DNA from: Siphonodentalium dalli
Taxonomy: Eukaryota > Mollusca > Scaphopoda > Gadilida > Siphonodentaliidae
Assembly (NCBI GenBank): GCA_032622095.1
Contig: CP136068.1
Coordinates: 2,395,314 to 2,459,313 of the forward strand
Length of the DNA stretch: 64,000 nt
Reading direction: 5' to 3'
Below, one piece after another: positions 1 through 13,367 of this stretch; within the stretch, counting starts at the first letter, position 1; each line of letters starts with the position of its first letter. The notes below the pieces were generated by a model that did no database searches, was not told where the DNA came from, and saw only the letters and a list, made by a program, of their open reading frames with translations. Made by a program: the position numbers and the translations under genes.

Positions 1-3000
1 AATCAGATTCGATGATCCCCATATAATCAGATTCGATGGTCTCCATATAATCAGATTCGATGGTCCCCATATAATCCGATTTGATGGTCCCCATATAATC
101 CGATTTGATGGTCCCCATATAATCCGATTTGATGGTCCCCATATAATCCGATTCGATTGTCCCCATATAATCCGATTCGATGGTCCCCATATAATCAGAT
201 TCGATGGTCCCCATATAATCAGATTCGATGATCCCCATATAATCAGATTCGATGGTCTCCATATAATCAGATTCGATGGTCCCCATATAATCAGATTCGA
301 TGGTCCCCATATAATCCGATTCGATGGTCCCCATATAATCCGATTCGATGGTCCCCATATAATCAGATTCGATGGTCCCCATATAATCAGATTCGATGAT
401 CCCCATATAATCAGATTCGATGGTCTCCATATAATCAGATTCGATGGTCCCCATATAATCAGATTCGATGGTCCCCATATAATCCGATTCGATGGTCCCC
501 ATATAATCCGATTCGATGGTCCCCATATAATCAGATTCGATGGTCCCCATATAATCAGATTCGATGGTCCCCATATAATCAGATTCGATGGTCCCCATAT
601 AATCCGATTCGATGGTCCCCATATAATCCGATTCGATGTTCCCCATATAATCCGATTCGATGGTCTCCATATAATCCGATTCGATGGTCCCCATATAATC
701 CGATTTGATGGTCCCCATATAATCCGATTCGATGGTCCCCATATAATCAGATTCGATGGTCCCCATATAATCCGATTCGATGGTCCCCATATAATCCGAT
801 TTGATGGTCCCCATATAATCCGATTCGATGGTCCCCATATAATCCGATTCGATGGTCCCCATATAATCCGATTCGATGGTCCCCATATAATCAGATTCGA
901 TGGTCCCCATATAATCAGATTCGATGGTCCCCATATAATCCGATTTGATGGTCCCCATATAATCAGATTCGATGGTCCCCATATAATCCGATTCGATGGT
1001 CCCCATATAATCCGATTCGATTGTCCCCATATAAACAGATTCGATGGTCCCATATAATCGGATTCGATGGTCCCCATATAATCAGATTCGATGATCCCCA
1101 TATAATCAGATTCGATGGTCTCCATATAATCAGATTCGATGGTCCACATATAATCAGATTCGATGGTCTCCATATAATCAGATTCGATGGTCCCCATATA
1201 ATCAGATTCGATGTCCACATATAATCCGATTCGATGGTCCCCATATAATCCGATTCGATGGTCCCCATATAATCAGATTCGGTGGTCCCCATATAATCCG
1301 ATTCGATGGTCCCCATATAATCAGATTCGATGGTCCCCATATAATCAGATTCGGTGGTCCCCATATAATCCGATTCGATGGTCCCCATATAATCAGATTC
1401 GGTGGTCCCCATATAATCAGATTCGATGGTCCCCATATAATCCGATTCGATGGTCCCCATATAATCAGATTCGATGGTCCCCATATAATCCGATTCGATG
1501 GTCCCCATATTATCAGATTCGATGGTCCCCATATAATCAGATTCGGTGGTCCCCATATAATCAGATTCGATGGTCCACATATAATCCGATTCGATGGTCC
1601 CATATAATCAGATTTGATGGTCCCCATATAATCAGATTCGATGGTCCACATATAATCCGATTCGATGGTCCCATATAATCAGATTCGATGGTCCCATATA
1701 ATCAGATTCGATGGTCCACATATAATCCGATTCGATGGTCCCATATAATCAGATTCGATGATCCCCATATAATCAGATTCGATGATCCCCATATAATCAG
1801 ATTCGATGGTCTCCATATAATCAGATTCGATGGTCCCCATATAATCAGATTCGATGTCCACATATAATCCGATTCGATGGTCCCCATATAATCCGATTCG
1901 ATGGTCCCCATATTATCAGATTCGATGGTCCCCATATAATCAGATTCGGTGGTCCCCATATAATCAGATTCGATGGTCCACATATAATCCGATTCGATGG
2001 TCCCATATAATCAGATTTGATGGTCCCCATATAATCAGATTCGATGGTCCACATATAATCCGATTCGATGGTCCCATATAATCAGATTCGATGGTCCCAT
2101 ATAATCAGATTCGATGGTCCCCATATAATCAGATTCGATGATCCCCATATAATCAGATTCGATGGTCTCCATATATTCAGATTCGATGGTCCACATATAA
2201 TCAGATTCGATGGTTCCCATATAATCAGATTCGATGTCCACATATAATCCGATTCGATGGTCCCCATATAATCAGATTCGATGGTCCCCATATAATCAGA
2301 TTCGATGGTCCCCATATTATCAGATTCGATGGTCTCCATATAATCCGATTCGATGGTCCCCATATTATCAGATTCGATGGTCCCCATATAATCAGATTCG
2401 GTGGTCCCCATATAATCAGATTCGATGATTCCCATATAATCAGATTCGATGGTCCCCATATAATCAGATTAGAAAATGATCTCCATACAATCAGATTTGA
2501 TGATCTCCATATAATCAGATTCGATGGTCCCCATATAATCCGATTCGATGGTCCCCACATAATCAGATTTGATGATCTCCATATAATCAGATTCGATGGT
2601 CCCCATATAATCAGATTCGATGATCCCCATATAATCAGATTCGATGGTCTCCATATAATCCGATTCGATGGTCCCCATATAATCAGATTCGATGGTCCAC
2701 ATATAATCCGATTCGATGGTCCCCATATAATCAGATTCGATGGTCCACATATAATCAGATTCGATGGTCTCCATATAATCCGATTCGATGGTCCCCATAT
2801 AATCAGATTCGATGGTCCACATATAATCAGATTCGATGGTCCCCATATAATCAGATTCGATGTCCACATATAATCAGATTCGATGATTCCCATATAATCA
2901 GATTCGATGGTCTCCATATAATCAGATTCGATGGTCTCCATATAATCAGATTCGATGGTCCCCATATAATCAGATTCGATGGTCCCATTATAATCAGATT

Positions 3001-6000
3001 CGATGATCCCCATATAATCAGATTCGATGGTCTCCATATAATCAGATTCGATGGTCCACATATAATCAGATTCGATGGTCCCCATATAATCCGATTCGAT
3101 GTCCACATATAATCCGATTCGATGGTCCCCATATAATCCGATTCGATGGTTCCCATATAATCAGATTCGATGGTCCCCATATAATCAGATTCGATGGTCC
3201 CCATATAATCAGATTCGATGGTCCCCATATTATCAGATTCGATGGTCCCCATATTATCAGATTCGATGGTCACCATATTATCAGATTCGATGGTCCCCAT
3301 ATAATCAGATTCGGTGGTCCCCATATAATCAGATTCGGTGGTCCCCATATAATCAGATTCGATGGTTCCCATATAATCAGATTCGATGGTCCCCATATAA
3401 TCAGATTAGAAAATGATCTCCATACAATCAGATTTGATGATCTCCATATAATCAGATTCGATGGTTCCCATATAATCAGATTCGATGGTCCCCATATAAT
3501 CCGATTCGATGGTCCCCATATAATCAGATTCGATGGTCCCCATATAATCAGATTCGATGATCCCCATATAATCAGATTCGATGGTCTCCATATAATCAGA
3601 TTCGATGGTCTCCATATAATCAGATTCGATGGTTCCCATATAATCAGATTCGATGGTCCCCATATAATCAGATTCGATGATCCCCATATAATCAGATTCG
3701 ATGGTCTCCATGTAATCAGATTCGATGGTCCACATATAATCAGACTCGATGGTCCCCATATAATCAGATTCGATGTCCACATATAATCAGATTCGATGGT
3801 CCCCATATTATCAGATTCGATGTCCACATATAATCCGATTCGATGGTCCCATATAATCCGATTCGATGGTCCCCATATAATCAGATTCGATGGTCCCCAT
3901 ATAATCAGATTCGATGGTCCCCATATTATCAGATTCGATGTCCACATATAATCCGATTCGATGGTCCCCATATTATCAGATTCGATGTCCACATATAATC
4001 AGATTCGATGGTCCCCATATAATCAGATTCGATGGTCCCCATATAATCAGATTCGATGTCCACATATAATCCGATTCGATGGTCCCCATATAATCCGATT
4101 CGATGGTCCCCATATAATCAGATTCGATGGTCCCCATATAATCAGATTCGGTTGTCCCCATATAATCAGATTCGATGTCCACATATAATCCGATTCGATG
4201 GTCCCCATATTATCAGATTCGATGGTCCCCATATAATCAGATTCGGTGGTCCCCATATAATCAGATTCGGTGGTCCCCATATAATCAGATTCGATGGTTC
4301 CCATATAATCAGATTCGATGGTCCACATATAAACAGATTAGAAAATGATCTCCATACAATCAGATTCGATGGTCCCCATATAATCAGATTCGATGGTCCA
4401 CATATAATCAGATTCGATGGTCCCCATATAATCAGATTCGATGTCCACATATAATCCGATTCGATGGTCCCCATATTATCAGATTCGATGGTCCCCATAT
4501 AATCAGATTCGGTGGTCCCCATATAATCAGATTCGGTGGTCCCCATATAATCAGATTCGATGGTTCCCATATAATCAGATTCGGTGGTCCCCATATAATC
4601 TGATTCGGTGGTCCCCATATAATCAGATTCGATGGTCCCCATATTATCAGATTCGATGGTTCCCATATAATCAGATTCGATGGTCCCCATATAATCAGAT
4701 TCGATGTCCACATATAATCCGATTCGATGGTCCCCATATTATCAGATTCGATGGTCCCCATATAATCAGATTCGGTGGTCCCCATATAATCAGATTCGGT
4801 GGTCCCCATATAATCAGATTCGATGGTTCCCATATAATCAGATTCGGTGGTCCCCATATAATCAGATTCGGTGGTCCCCATATAATCAGATTCGATGGTC
4901 CCCATATTATCAGATTCGATGGTTCCCATATAATCAGATTCGGTGGTCCCCATATAATCAGATTCGGTGGTCCCCATATAATCAGATTCGATGGTTCCCA
5001 TATAATCAGATTCGATGGTCCCCATATAATCAGATTAGAAAATGATCTCCATACAATCAGATTTGATGATCTCCATATAATCAGATTCGATGGTTCCCAT
5101 ATAATCAGATTCGATGGTCCCCATATAATCAGATTCGATGGTCCCCATATAATCAGATTCGATGATCCCCATATAATCAGATTCGATGGTCTCCATATAA
5201 TCAGATTCGATGGTCCCCATATAATCAGATTAGATGGTCCACATATAATCAGATTCGATGGTCCCCATATAATCAGATTCGATGTCCACATATAATCTGA
5301 TTCGATGGTCCCCATATAATCCGATTCGGTGGTCCCCATATAATCCGATTCGATGGTCCCCATATAATCAGATTCGATGGTCCCCATATAATCCGATTCG
5401 ATGGTCCCCATATAATCAGATTCGATGGTCCCCATATAATCAGATTCGATGGTCCCCATATAATCAGATTCGATGGTCCCCATATAATCAGATTCGGTGG
5501 TCCCCATATAATCAGATTCGATGGTCCCCATATAATCAGATTCGATGGTCCCCATATAATCCGATTCGATGGTCCCCATATAATCAGATTCGATGGTTCC
5601 CATATAATCAGATTCGATGATCCCCATATTATCAGATTCGATGGTCCACATATTATCAGATTCGATGGTCCCCATATTATCAGATTCGATGGTCCCCATA
5701 TAATCAGATTCGGTGGTCCCCATATAATCAGATTCGATGGTCCCCATATAATCAGATTCGATGGTCCACATATTATCAGATTCGATGGTCCCCATATTAT
5801 CAGATTCGATGGTCCCCATATAATCAGATTCGGTGGTCCCCATATAATCAGATTCGATGGTTCCCATATAATCAGATTCGATGGTCCCCATATAATCAGA
5901 TTAGAAAATGATCTCCATATAATCAGATTTGATGATCTCCATATAATCAGATTCGATGGTCTCCATATAATCAGATTCGATGGTCCCCATATAATCAGAT

Positions 6001-7166
6001 TCGATGGTCCCCATATAATCAGATTAGATGGTCCCCATATAATCAGATTTGATGATCTCCATATAATCAGATTCGATGGTCTCCATATAATCAGATTCGA
6101 TGGTCCCCATATAATAAGATTCGATGGTCCCCATATAATAAGATTCGATGGTCCCCATATAATCAGATTCGATGGTCTCCATATAATCAGATTCGATGGT
6201 CCCCATATAATCCGATTTGATGGTCCCCATATAATCCGATTCGATGGTCCCCATATAATCCGATCGATGGTCCCCATATAATCCAATTGGATGGTCCCCA
6301 TATAATCCGATTCGATGGTCCCATATAATCAGATTTGATGGTCCCCATATAATCCGATTCGATGGTCCACATATAATCCGATTCGATGGTCCACATATAA
6401 TCCGATTCGATGGTCCCATATAATCAGATTCGATGGTCCCATATAATCAGATTCGATGGTCCCCATATAATCAGATTCGATGGTCTCCATATAATCCGAT
6501 TCGATGGTCCCCATATTATCAGATTCGATGGTCCCCATATAATCAGATTCGGTGGTCCCCATATAATCAGATTCGATGGTCCACATATAATCCGATTCGA
6601 TGGTCCCATATAATCAGATTTGATGGTCCCCATATAATCAGATTCGATGGTCCACATATAATCCGATTCGATGGTCCCATATAATCAGATTCGATGGTCC
6701 CATATAATCAGATTCGATGGTCCCCATATAATCAGATTCGATGATCCCCATATAATCAGATTCGATGGTTTCCATATAATCAGAATCGATGGTCCACATA
6801 TAATCAGATTCGATGGTCCCCATATAATCAGATTCGATGGTCCCCATATAATCAGATTCGATGGTCTCCATATAATCAGATTCGATGGTCTCCATATAAT
6901 CAGATTCGATGGTCCCAATATAATCCGATTCGATGGTCCCCATATTATCAGATTCGATGGTCCCCATATAATCCGATTTGATGGTCCCCATATAATCAGA
7001 TTCGATGATCCCCATATAATCAGATTCGATGGTCTCCATATAATCAGATTCGATGGTCCCCATATAATCAGATTCGATGGTCCACATATAATCAGATTCG
7101 ATGGTCCCCATATAATCAGATTCGATGTCCACATATAATCCGATTCGATGGTCCCCATATAATCCG

Positions 7167-7757
7167 ATATGGGGACCATCAAATCTGATTATATGGGACC
7201 ATCGAATCGGATTATATGGGGACCATCAAATCGGATTATATGGGGACCATCGAATCGGATTATATGGGGACCATCGAATCGGATTATATGGGGACCATCA
7301 AATCGGATTATATGGGGACCATCGAATCGGATTATATGGGGACCATCGAATCGGATTATATGGGGACCATCAAATCGGATTATATGGGGACCATCGAATC
7401 TGATTATATGGAGACCATCGAATCTGATTATATGGGGATCATCGAATCTGATTATATGGGGACCATCGAATCTTATTATATGGGGACCATCGAATCTTAT
7501 TATATGGGGACCATCGAATCTGAATATATGGAGACCATCGAATCTGATTATATGGAGAACAACAAATCTGATTATATGGGGACCATCTAATCTGATTATA
7601 TGGGGACCATCGAATCTGATTATATGGGGACCATCGAATCTGATTATATGGAGACCATCGAATCTGATTATATGGAGATCATCAAATCTGATTATATGGA
7701 GATCATTTTCTAATCTGATTATATGGGGACCATCGAATCTGATTATATGGGAACCAT
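7167..7757. repeat. 591-bp direct repeat, copy 1 (left end of the inverted block)
   Basis: This segment recurs at 9660-10250 with a constant offset of 2493 bp. The stretches I compared base by base or by translation match, including rare variants (two CTTATTATATG units, a GAACAAC unit, and the marker ATTTTCTAATC). The copy starts exactly at the left palindromic junction. A diverged reverse-complement relative lies at about 5900-6400, which shares the two rare AATAAG units. Confidence 0.88.
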
Positions 7758-8935
7758 CGAATCTGATTATATGGGGACCATCGAATCTGATAATATGGGG
7801 ACCATCGAATCTGATAATATGGGGACCATCGAATCGGATTATATGGGGACCATCGAATCGGATTATATGTGGACATCGAATCTGATTATATGGGGACCAT
7901 CGAATCTGATTATATGGAGATCATCGAATCTGATTATATGGGGACCATCGAATCTGATTATATGGGGACCATCGAATCTGATTATATGGAGACCATCGAA
8001 TCTGATTATATGGAGACCATCGAATCTGATTATATGGGGATAATCGAATCTGATTATATGGGGACCATCGAATCTGATTATAGGGGGACCATCGAATCGA
8101 ATTATATGGGGACCATCGAATCGGATTATATGGGGACCATCGAATCTGATTATATGGGGACCACCGAATCTGATTATATGGGGACCATCGAATCTGATTA
8201 TATGGGGACCATCGAATCGGATTATATGGGGACCATCGAATCTGATTATATGGGGACCATCGAATCTGATTATATGGGGACCATCGAATCGGATTATATG
8301 GGGACCATCGAATCGGATTATATGGGGACCATCGAATCGGATTATATGGGGACCATCGAATCTGATTATATGGGGACCATCGAATCGGATTATATGGGGA
8401 CCATCGAATCGGATTATATGGGGACCATCGAATCTGATTATATGGGGACCATCGAATCTGATTATATGGGGACCATCGAATCTGATTATATGGGACCATC
8501 GAATCGGACTATATGGGGATCATCGAATCGGATTATATGGGGACCATCGAATCGGATTATATGGAGACCATCGAATCTGATTATATGGGGACCATCAAAT
8601 CTGATTATATGGGGACCATCGAATCGGATTATATGGGGACCATCGAATCTGATTATATGGGGACCATCGAATCGGATTATATGTGGACATCAAATCTGAT
8701 TATATGGGGACCATCGAATCTGATTATATGGGGACCACCGAATCTGATTATATGTGGACCATCGAATCTGATTATATGGGGATCATCGAATCTGATTATA
8801 TGTGGACCATCGAATCTGATTATATGGGGACCATCGAATCTGATTATATGGGGATCATCGAATCTGATTATATGGGGACCATCGAATCTGATTATATGGG
8901 GATCATCGAATCTGATTATATGGGGACCATCGAAT
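7720..8935. repeat. Left arm of a ~1.2-kb inverted repeat in Sat24
   Basis: Read forwards from 7720, this arm matches the reverse complement of the sequence running back from 12268. Shared rare variants include a GGGAACC unit, two ATAATATGG units, a GTGGACATC unit, a GGATAATCG unit and a CGGACTATATG unit. The arms differ by a two-unit (48 bp) indel near 7920 and by scattered bases. Similarity fades near 8935, so that border is approximate. Confidence 0.8.
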
Positions 8936-9659
8936 CTGATTATATGGGGACCACCGAATCTGATTATATGGGGACCATCGAATCTGATTATATGGGGACC
9001 ATCGAATCTGATTATATGGAGATCATCGAATCTGATTATATGGGGACCATCGAATCTGATTATATGGGGACCATCGAATCTGATTATATGGGGACCATCG
9101 AATCTGATTATATGGGGACCATCGAATCTGATTATATGGGGACCATCGAATCTGATTATATGGGGACCACCGAATCTGATTATATGGGGACCATCGAATC
9201 TGATTATATGGGGACCATCGAATCTGATTATATGGAGATCATCGAATCTGATTATATGGGGACCATCGAATCTGATTATATGGGGACCATCGAATCTGAT
9301 TATATGGAGATCATCGAATCTGAATATATGGGGACCATCGAATCTGACTATATGGGGACCATCGAATCTGATTATATGGGGACCATCGAATCTGATTATA
9401 TGGGGACCATCGAATCTGATTATATGGGGACCATCGAATCTGATTATATGGAGACCATCGAATCTGATTATATGTGGACCATCGAATCTGATTATATGGA
9501 GACCATCGAATCTGATTATATGGGGATCATCGAATCTGATTATATGGGGACCATCGAATCTGATTATATGGGACCATCGAATCTGATTATATGGGACCAT
9601 CGAATCGGATTATATGTGGACCATCGAATCGGATTATATGTGGACCATCGAATCTGATT

Positions 9660-10250
9660 ATATGGGGACCATCAAATCTGATTATATGGGACCATCGAAT
9701 CGGATTATATGGGGACCATCAAATCGGATTATATGGGGACCATCGAATCGGATTATATGGGGACCATCGAATCGGATTATATGGGGACCATCAAATCGGA
9801 TTATATGGGGACCATCGAATCGGATTATATGGGGACCATCGAATCGGATTATATGGGGACCATCAAATCGGATTATATGGGGACCATCGAATCTGATTAT
9901 ATGGAGACCATCGAATCTGATTATATGGGGATCATCGAATCTGATTATATGGGGACCATCGAATCTTATTATATGGGGACCATCGAATCTTATTATATGG
10001 GGACCATCGAATCTGAATATATGGAGACCATCGAATCTGATTATATGGAGAACAACAAATCTGATTATATGGGGACCATCTAATCTGATTATATGGGGAC
10101 CATCGAATCTGATTATATGGGGACCATCGAATCTGATTATATGGAGACCATCGAATCTGATTATATGGAGATCATCAAATCTGATTATATGGAGATCATT
10201 TTCTAATCTGATTATATGGGGACCATCGAATCTGATTATATGGGAACCAT
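9660..10250. repeat. 591-bp direct repeat, copy 2 (right end of the inverted block)
   Basis: Second copy of the 7167-7757 segment. It ends exactly at the right palindromic junction. Sequence identity breaks at both borders: T instead of G just before the start, and ATAATC instead of CGAATC just after the end. Confidence 0.88.
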
Positions 10251-11039
10251 ATAATCAGATTCGATGTCCACATATAATCCGATTCGATGGTCCCCATATA
10301 ATCAGATTCGATGTCCACATATAATCCGATTCGATGGTCCCCATATAATCCGATTCGATGGTCTCCATATAATCAGATTCGATGGTCCCCATATAATCAG
10401 ATTCGATGGTCCCCATATAATCCGATTCGATGGTCCCCATATTATCAGATTCGATGGTCCCCATATAATCAGATTCGGTGGTCCCCATATTATCAGATTC
10501 GATGGTTCCCATATAATCAGATTCGATGGTCCCCATATAATCAGATTCGATGGTTCCCATATAATCAGATTCGATGGTCCCCATATAATCAGATTAGAAA
10601 ATGATCTCCATACAATCAGATTTGATGATCTCCATATAATCAGATTCGATGGTCCCCATATAATCCGATTCGATGGTCCCCATATAATCAGATTTGATGA
10701 TCTCCATATAATCAGATTCGATGGTCCCCATATAATCAGATTCGATGATCCCCATATAATCAGATTCGATGGTCTCCATATAATCCGATTCGATGGTCCC
10801 CATATAATCAGATTCGATGGTCCACATATAATCAGATTCGATGATCCCCATATAATCAGATTCGATGGTCCCCATATAATCAGATTCGATGGTCCACATA
10901 TAATCAGATTCGATGGTCCACATATAATCAGATTCGATGATCCCCATATAATCAGATTCGATGATCCCCATATAATCAGATTCGATGATCCCCATATAAT
11001 CAGATTCGATGGTCCACATATAATCAGATTCGATGATCC

Positions 11040-12268
11040 CCATATAATCAGATTCGATGGTCCCCATATAATCAGATTCGATGATCCCCATATAATCAGA
11101 TTCGATGGTCCCCATATAATCAGATTCGATGGTCCACATATAATCAGATTCGATGATCCCCATATAATCAGATTCGATGGTCCACATATAATCAGATTCG
11201 GTGGTCCCCATATAATCAGATTCGATGGTCCCCATATAATCAGATTTGATGTCCACATATAATCCGATTCGATGGTCCCCATATTATCAGATTCGATGGT
11301 CCCCATATAATCCGATTCGATGGTCCCCATATAATCAGATTTGATGGTCCCCATATAATCAGATTCGATGGTCTCCATATAATCCGATTCGATGGTCCCC
11401 ATATAATCCGATTCGATGATCCCCATATAGTCCGATTCGATGGTCCCATATAATCAGATTCGATGGTCCCCATATAATCAGATTCGATGGTCCCCATATA
11501 ATCAGATTCGATGGTCCCCATATAATCCGATTCGATGGTCCCCATATAATCAGATTCGATGGTCCCCATATAATCAGATTCGATGGTCCCCATATAATCC
11601 GATTCGATGGTCCCCATATAATCCGATTCGATGGTCCCCATATAATCCGATTCGATGGTCCCCATATAATCCGATTCGATGGTCCCCATATAATCAGATT
11701 CGATGGGCCCCATATAATCCGATTCGATGGTCCCCATATAATCAGATTCGATGGTCCCCCATATAATCAGATTCGGTGGTCCCCATATAATCAGATTCGA
11801 TGGTCCCCATATAATCCGATTCGATGGTCCCCATATAATCCGATTCGATGGTCCCCATATAATCAGATTCGATGGTCCCCGTATAATCAGATTCGATTAT
11901 CCCCATATAATCAGATTCGATGGTCTCCATATAATCAGATTCGATGGTCTCCATATAATCAGATTCGATGGTCCCCATATAATCAGATTCGATGGTCCCC
12001 ATATAATCAGATTCGATGATCTCCATATAATCAGATTCGATGGTCCCCATATAATCAGATTCGATGATCTCCATATAATCAGATTCGATGGTCCCCATAT
12101 AATCAGATTCGATGTCCACATATAATCCGATTCGATGGTCCCCATATAATCCGATTCGATGGTCCCCATATTATCAGATTCGATGGTCCCCATATTATCA
12201 GATTCGATGGTCCCCATATAATCAGATTCGATGGTTCCCATATAATCAGATTCGATGGTCCCCATATA
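11040..12268. repeat. Right arm of the ~1.2-kb inverted repeat in Sat24
   Basis: Reverse-complement partner of 7720-8935. It runs straight into the assembly gap at 12269, so the true outer border is unknown. The inner border near 11040 is approximate. Confidence 0.78.
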
Positions 12269-12368
12269 NNNNNNNNNNNNNNNNNNNNNNNNNNNNNNNN
12301 NNNNNNNNNNNNNNNNNNNNNNNNNNNNNNNNNNNNNNNNNNNNNNNNNNNNNNNNNNNNNNNNNNNN
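12269..12368. other. Assembly gap (100 N)
   Basis: Exactly 100 N, the usual placeholder for a gap of unknown size. Sat24 is cut on the left, and a different 17-bp repeat starts directly on the right, so the real satellite border is not seen. Confidence 0.99.
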
Positions 12369-12495
12369 CTCATGTAGTAATCATTCTCATGTAGTAATCA
12401 TTCTCATGTAGTAATCATTCTCATGTAGTAATCATTCTCATGTAGTAATCATTCTTATGTAGTAATCATTCTTATGTAGTAATCATTATTATGTA
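12369..12495. repeat. 17-bp minisatellite
   Basis: Seven and a half copies of CTCATGTAGTAATCATT. The last copies change CTCATG to CTTATG and then decay. The left edge abuts the N gap, so the array may extend into it. Confidence 0.95.
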
Positions 12496-12711
12496 TTCTT
12501 CATACATTGTATATCTCTAGATCTGTAGATTCCCTCCATAATGGCTCCATTCCATTGGTTATGGCACAGAGCATGTGCTAGTTCATTGGTTAGTGCTGTA
12601 AAAGATCACTTCAAGGCACTTCAAGGGGGGGGGGGGGGCAGCCCATTGTTTTTGGCCGGTTTGTTGGGTAAAGGGTTAATCTGTTAGGATGTCCGTTGTT
12701 CAAAGCGACTG

Positions 12712-12747
<36 letters not shown>

Positions 12748-12870
12748 CCCATTGGTATGCCAGTCTGTAGGTCAATGAAGATTTATGGCTGAACACTGCT
12801 GGAGTACAGACTCCGTGTCTGGATCTATATCATTATTTCCTGTTCCTTATGAATAAATAATAAGCTGGCC
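12496..12870. other. Non-coding spacer with two poly-G runs
   Basis: I see no gene here. It holds a 14-G run (12625-12638) and a 31-G run (12714-12744), both followed by CAGCCCATTG, which points to a local duplication. Between them lies a truncated MITE-B end. Confidence 0.7.
12648..12679 (-). mobile_element. MITE-B terminal fragment
   Basis: Contains GGCCGGTTTGTTGGGTAAAG followed by GGTTAA. This matches the right terminus of the full MITE-B copies near 51.1 and 52.4 kb, including the terminal TTAA (12676-12679). The rest of the element is missing. Confidence 0.75.
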
Positions 12871-13284
12871 AAGCCTGCAAATAGTGTGTCTGTCATTTGC
12901 AGAATGAGGTCCCTAGAAGTCTAGCATCACTAAATTCACCCTCTGGGAACCTCATTCTGCTTAGGCCTCAACTGCTATAGGAGACCTAGGATAAGCTTAG
13001 GATCAGATTGAAGTTCCCCAGTTGAACTTCTGCAAATTGGGGGATATGCACATGTAGAAACTGAACAGAAGGGAAAAGAACTAAAAACAATGTCATGCAT
13101 AACCACCATCACCACGTTGATTACCCACACCAATTACCCGCATTTAAAATGCTCTACACCACACAGGCTAAACACCAATACGAACCCCTTACCCGCATTT
13201 GTTACCCGCATTTCCGAGCATCCTTTTCACAACCCCTTGACCCTTCTACACTGACCAATAAAATTGGAGACTCATAACAAACAG

Positions 13285-13293
13285 TATATAAGG
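13285..13293 (+). promoter_or_regulatory. TATA-like box in the 338-bp insert
   Basis: TATATAAGG preceded by CCAAT 26-30 bp upstream. This is the usual spacing of a Pol II promoter. It probably belongs to the inserted retroelement, not to a host gene. Confidence 0.35.
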
Positions 13294-13328
13294 CGAGCAA
13301 AATCCTCAAAAAATCACACGCCAAACTC

Positions 13329-13367
13329 GGTCCTGATGAAATTAAACAATAACGAAAGTGCTAGACC
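13329..13367 (+). ncRNA. Hammerhead-ribozyme-like core, degenerate, minimal stem III
   Basis: The elements appear in type-I order: stem I GGTC (13329-13332), core CTGATGA (13333-13339), a 14-nt stem II region, GAAA (13354-13357), a self-complementary AGTGCT in the stem III position, cleavage triplet CTA (13361-13363), then GACC (13364-13367), which closes stem I. A two-base-pair stem III with a two-base loop is the form known from newt satellite ribozymes and Penelope-like elements, where two molecules pair to be active. Stem II is weak (only TTA/TAA pairs, and A opposite C next to the core), so this copy is probably decayed. A chance match is possible. Confidence 0.4.

Larger units (their letters stand above)
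7167..10250 (-). repeat. Inverted block inside Sat24
   Basis: Within this block the Sat24 units run in the opposite orientation. The left junction is a short palindrome: arms 7147-7160 and 7167-7180 match as reverse complements around a 6-bp spacer. The right junction is another: arms 10229-10243 and 10247-10261 around a 3-bp spacer. The block therefore begins and ends at dyad centres rather than at random points in the unit. Confidence 0.93.
1..12268. repeat. 24-bp satellite array (Sat24), about 510 units
   Basis: The whole stretch is a head-to-tail repeat of a 24-bp unit that starts ATAATCAGATTCGATGG and ends TCCCCAT. Common variants are CCGATT for CAGATT, a TTTGATGG form, GGTGG for GATGG, ATTATC for ATAATC, and shortened 23-bp units (GATGTCCACAT or GGTCCCAT). 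The orientation is constant from 1 to about 7166, reversed from 7167 to 10250, and restored from 10251 to the gap. Rare marker units reading AGATTAGAAAATGATC lie at about 2471, 3408, 4340, 5037, 5903 and 10596, and inverted near 7701 and 10194, which shows a higher-order period of about 0.7-0.94 kb. The left edge is open, so the array is longer than seen. Because 24 is divisible by 3, five of six frames stay open over long stretches; I see no reason to call these genes. Confidence 0.98.

Noticed and set aside
963-12125. Dozens of long open frames on both strands of Sat24 (up to about 400 codons)
   Set aside because: They overlap in five frames on both strands, repeat the same 8-residue word, and arise because the unit is 24 bp. 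No start context, splice signals or non-repeat sequence.
1-12268. CRISPR-like array of regularly spaced repeats
   Set aside because: There are no unique spacers: repeat follows repeat directly. The genome is animal. The same applies to Sat84, Sat101, Sat55 and Sat96.
12611-12796. Proline-rich protein frame on the minus strand
   Set aside because: The prolines are only the translation of the 31-G run.
13255-13293. CCAAT/TATA as a promoter of a host gene
   Set aside because: It lies within a 338-bp insertion bounded by target-site duplications, and no coding sequence follows.
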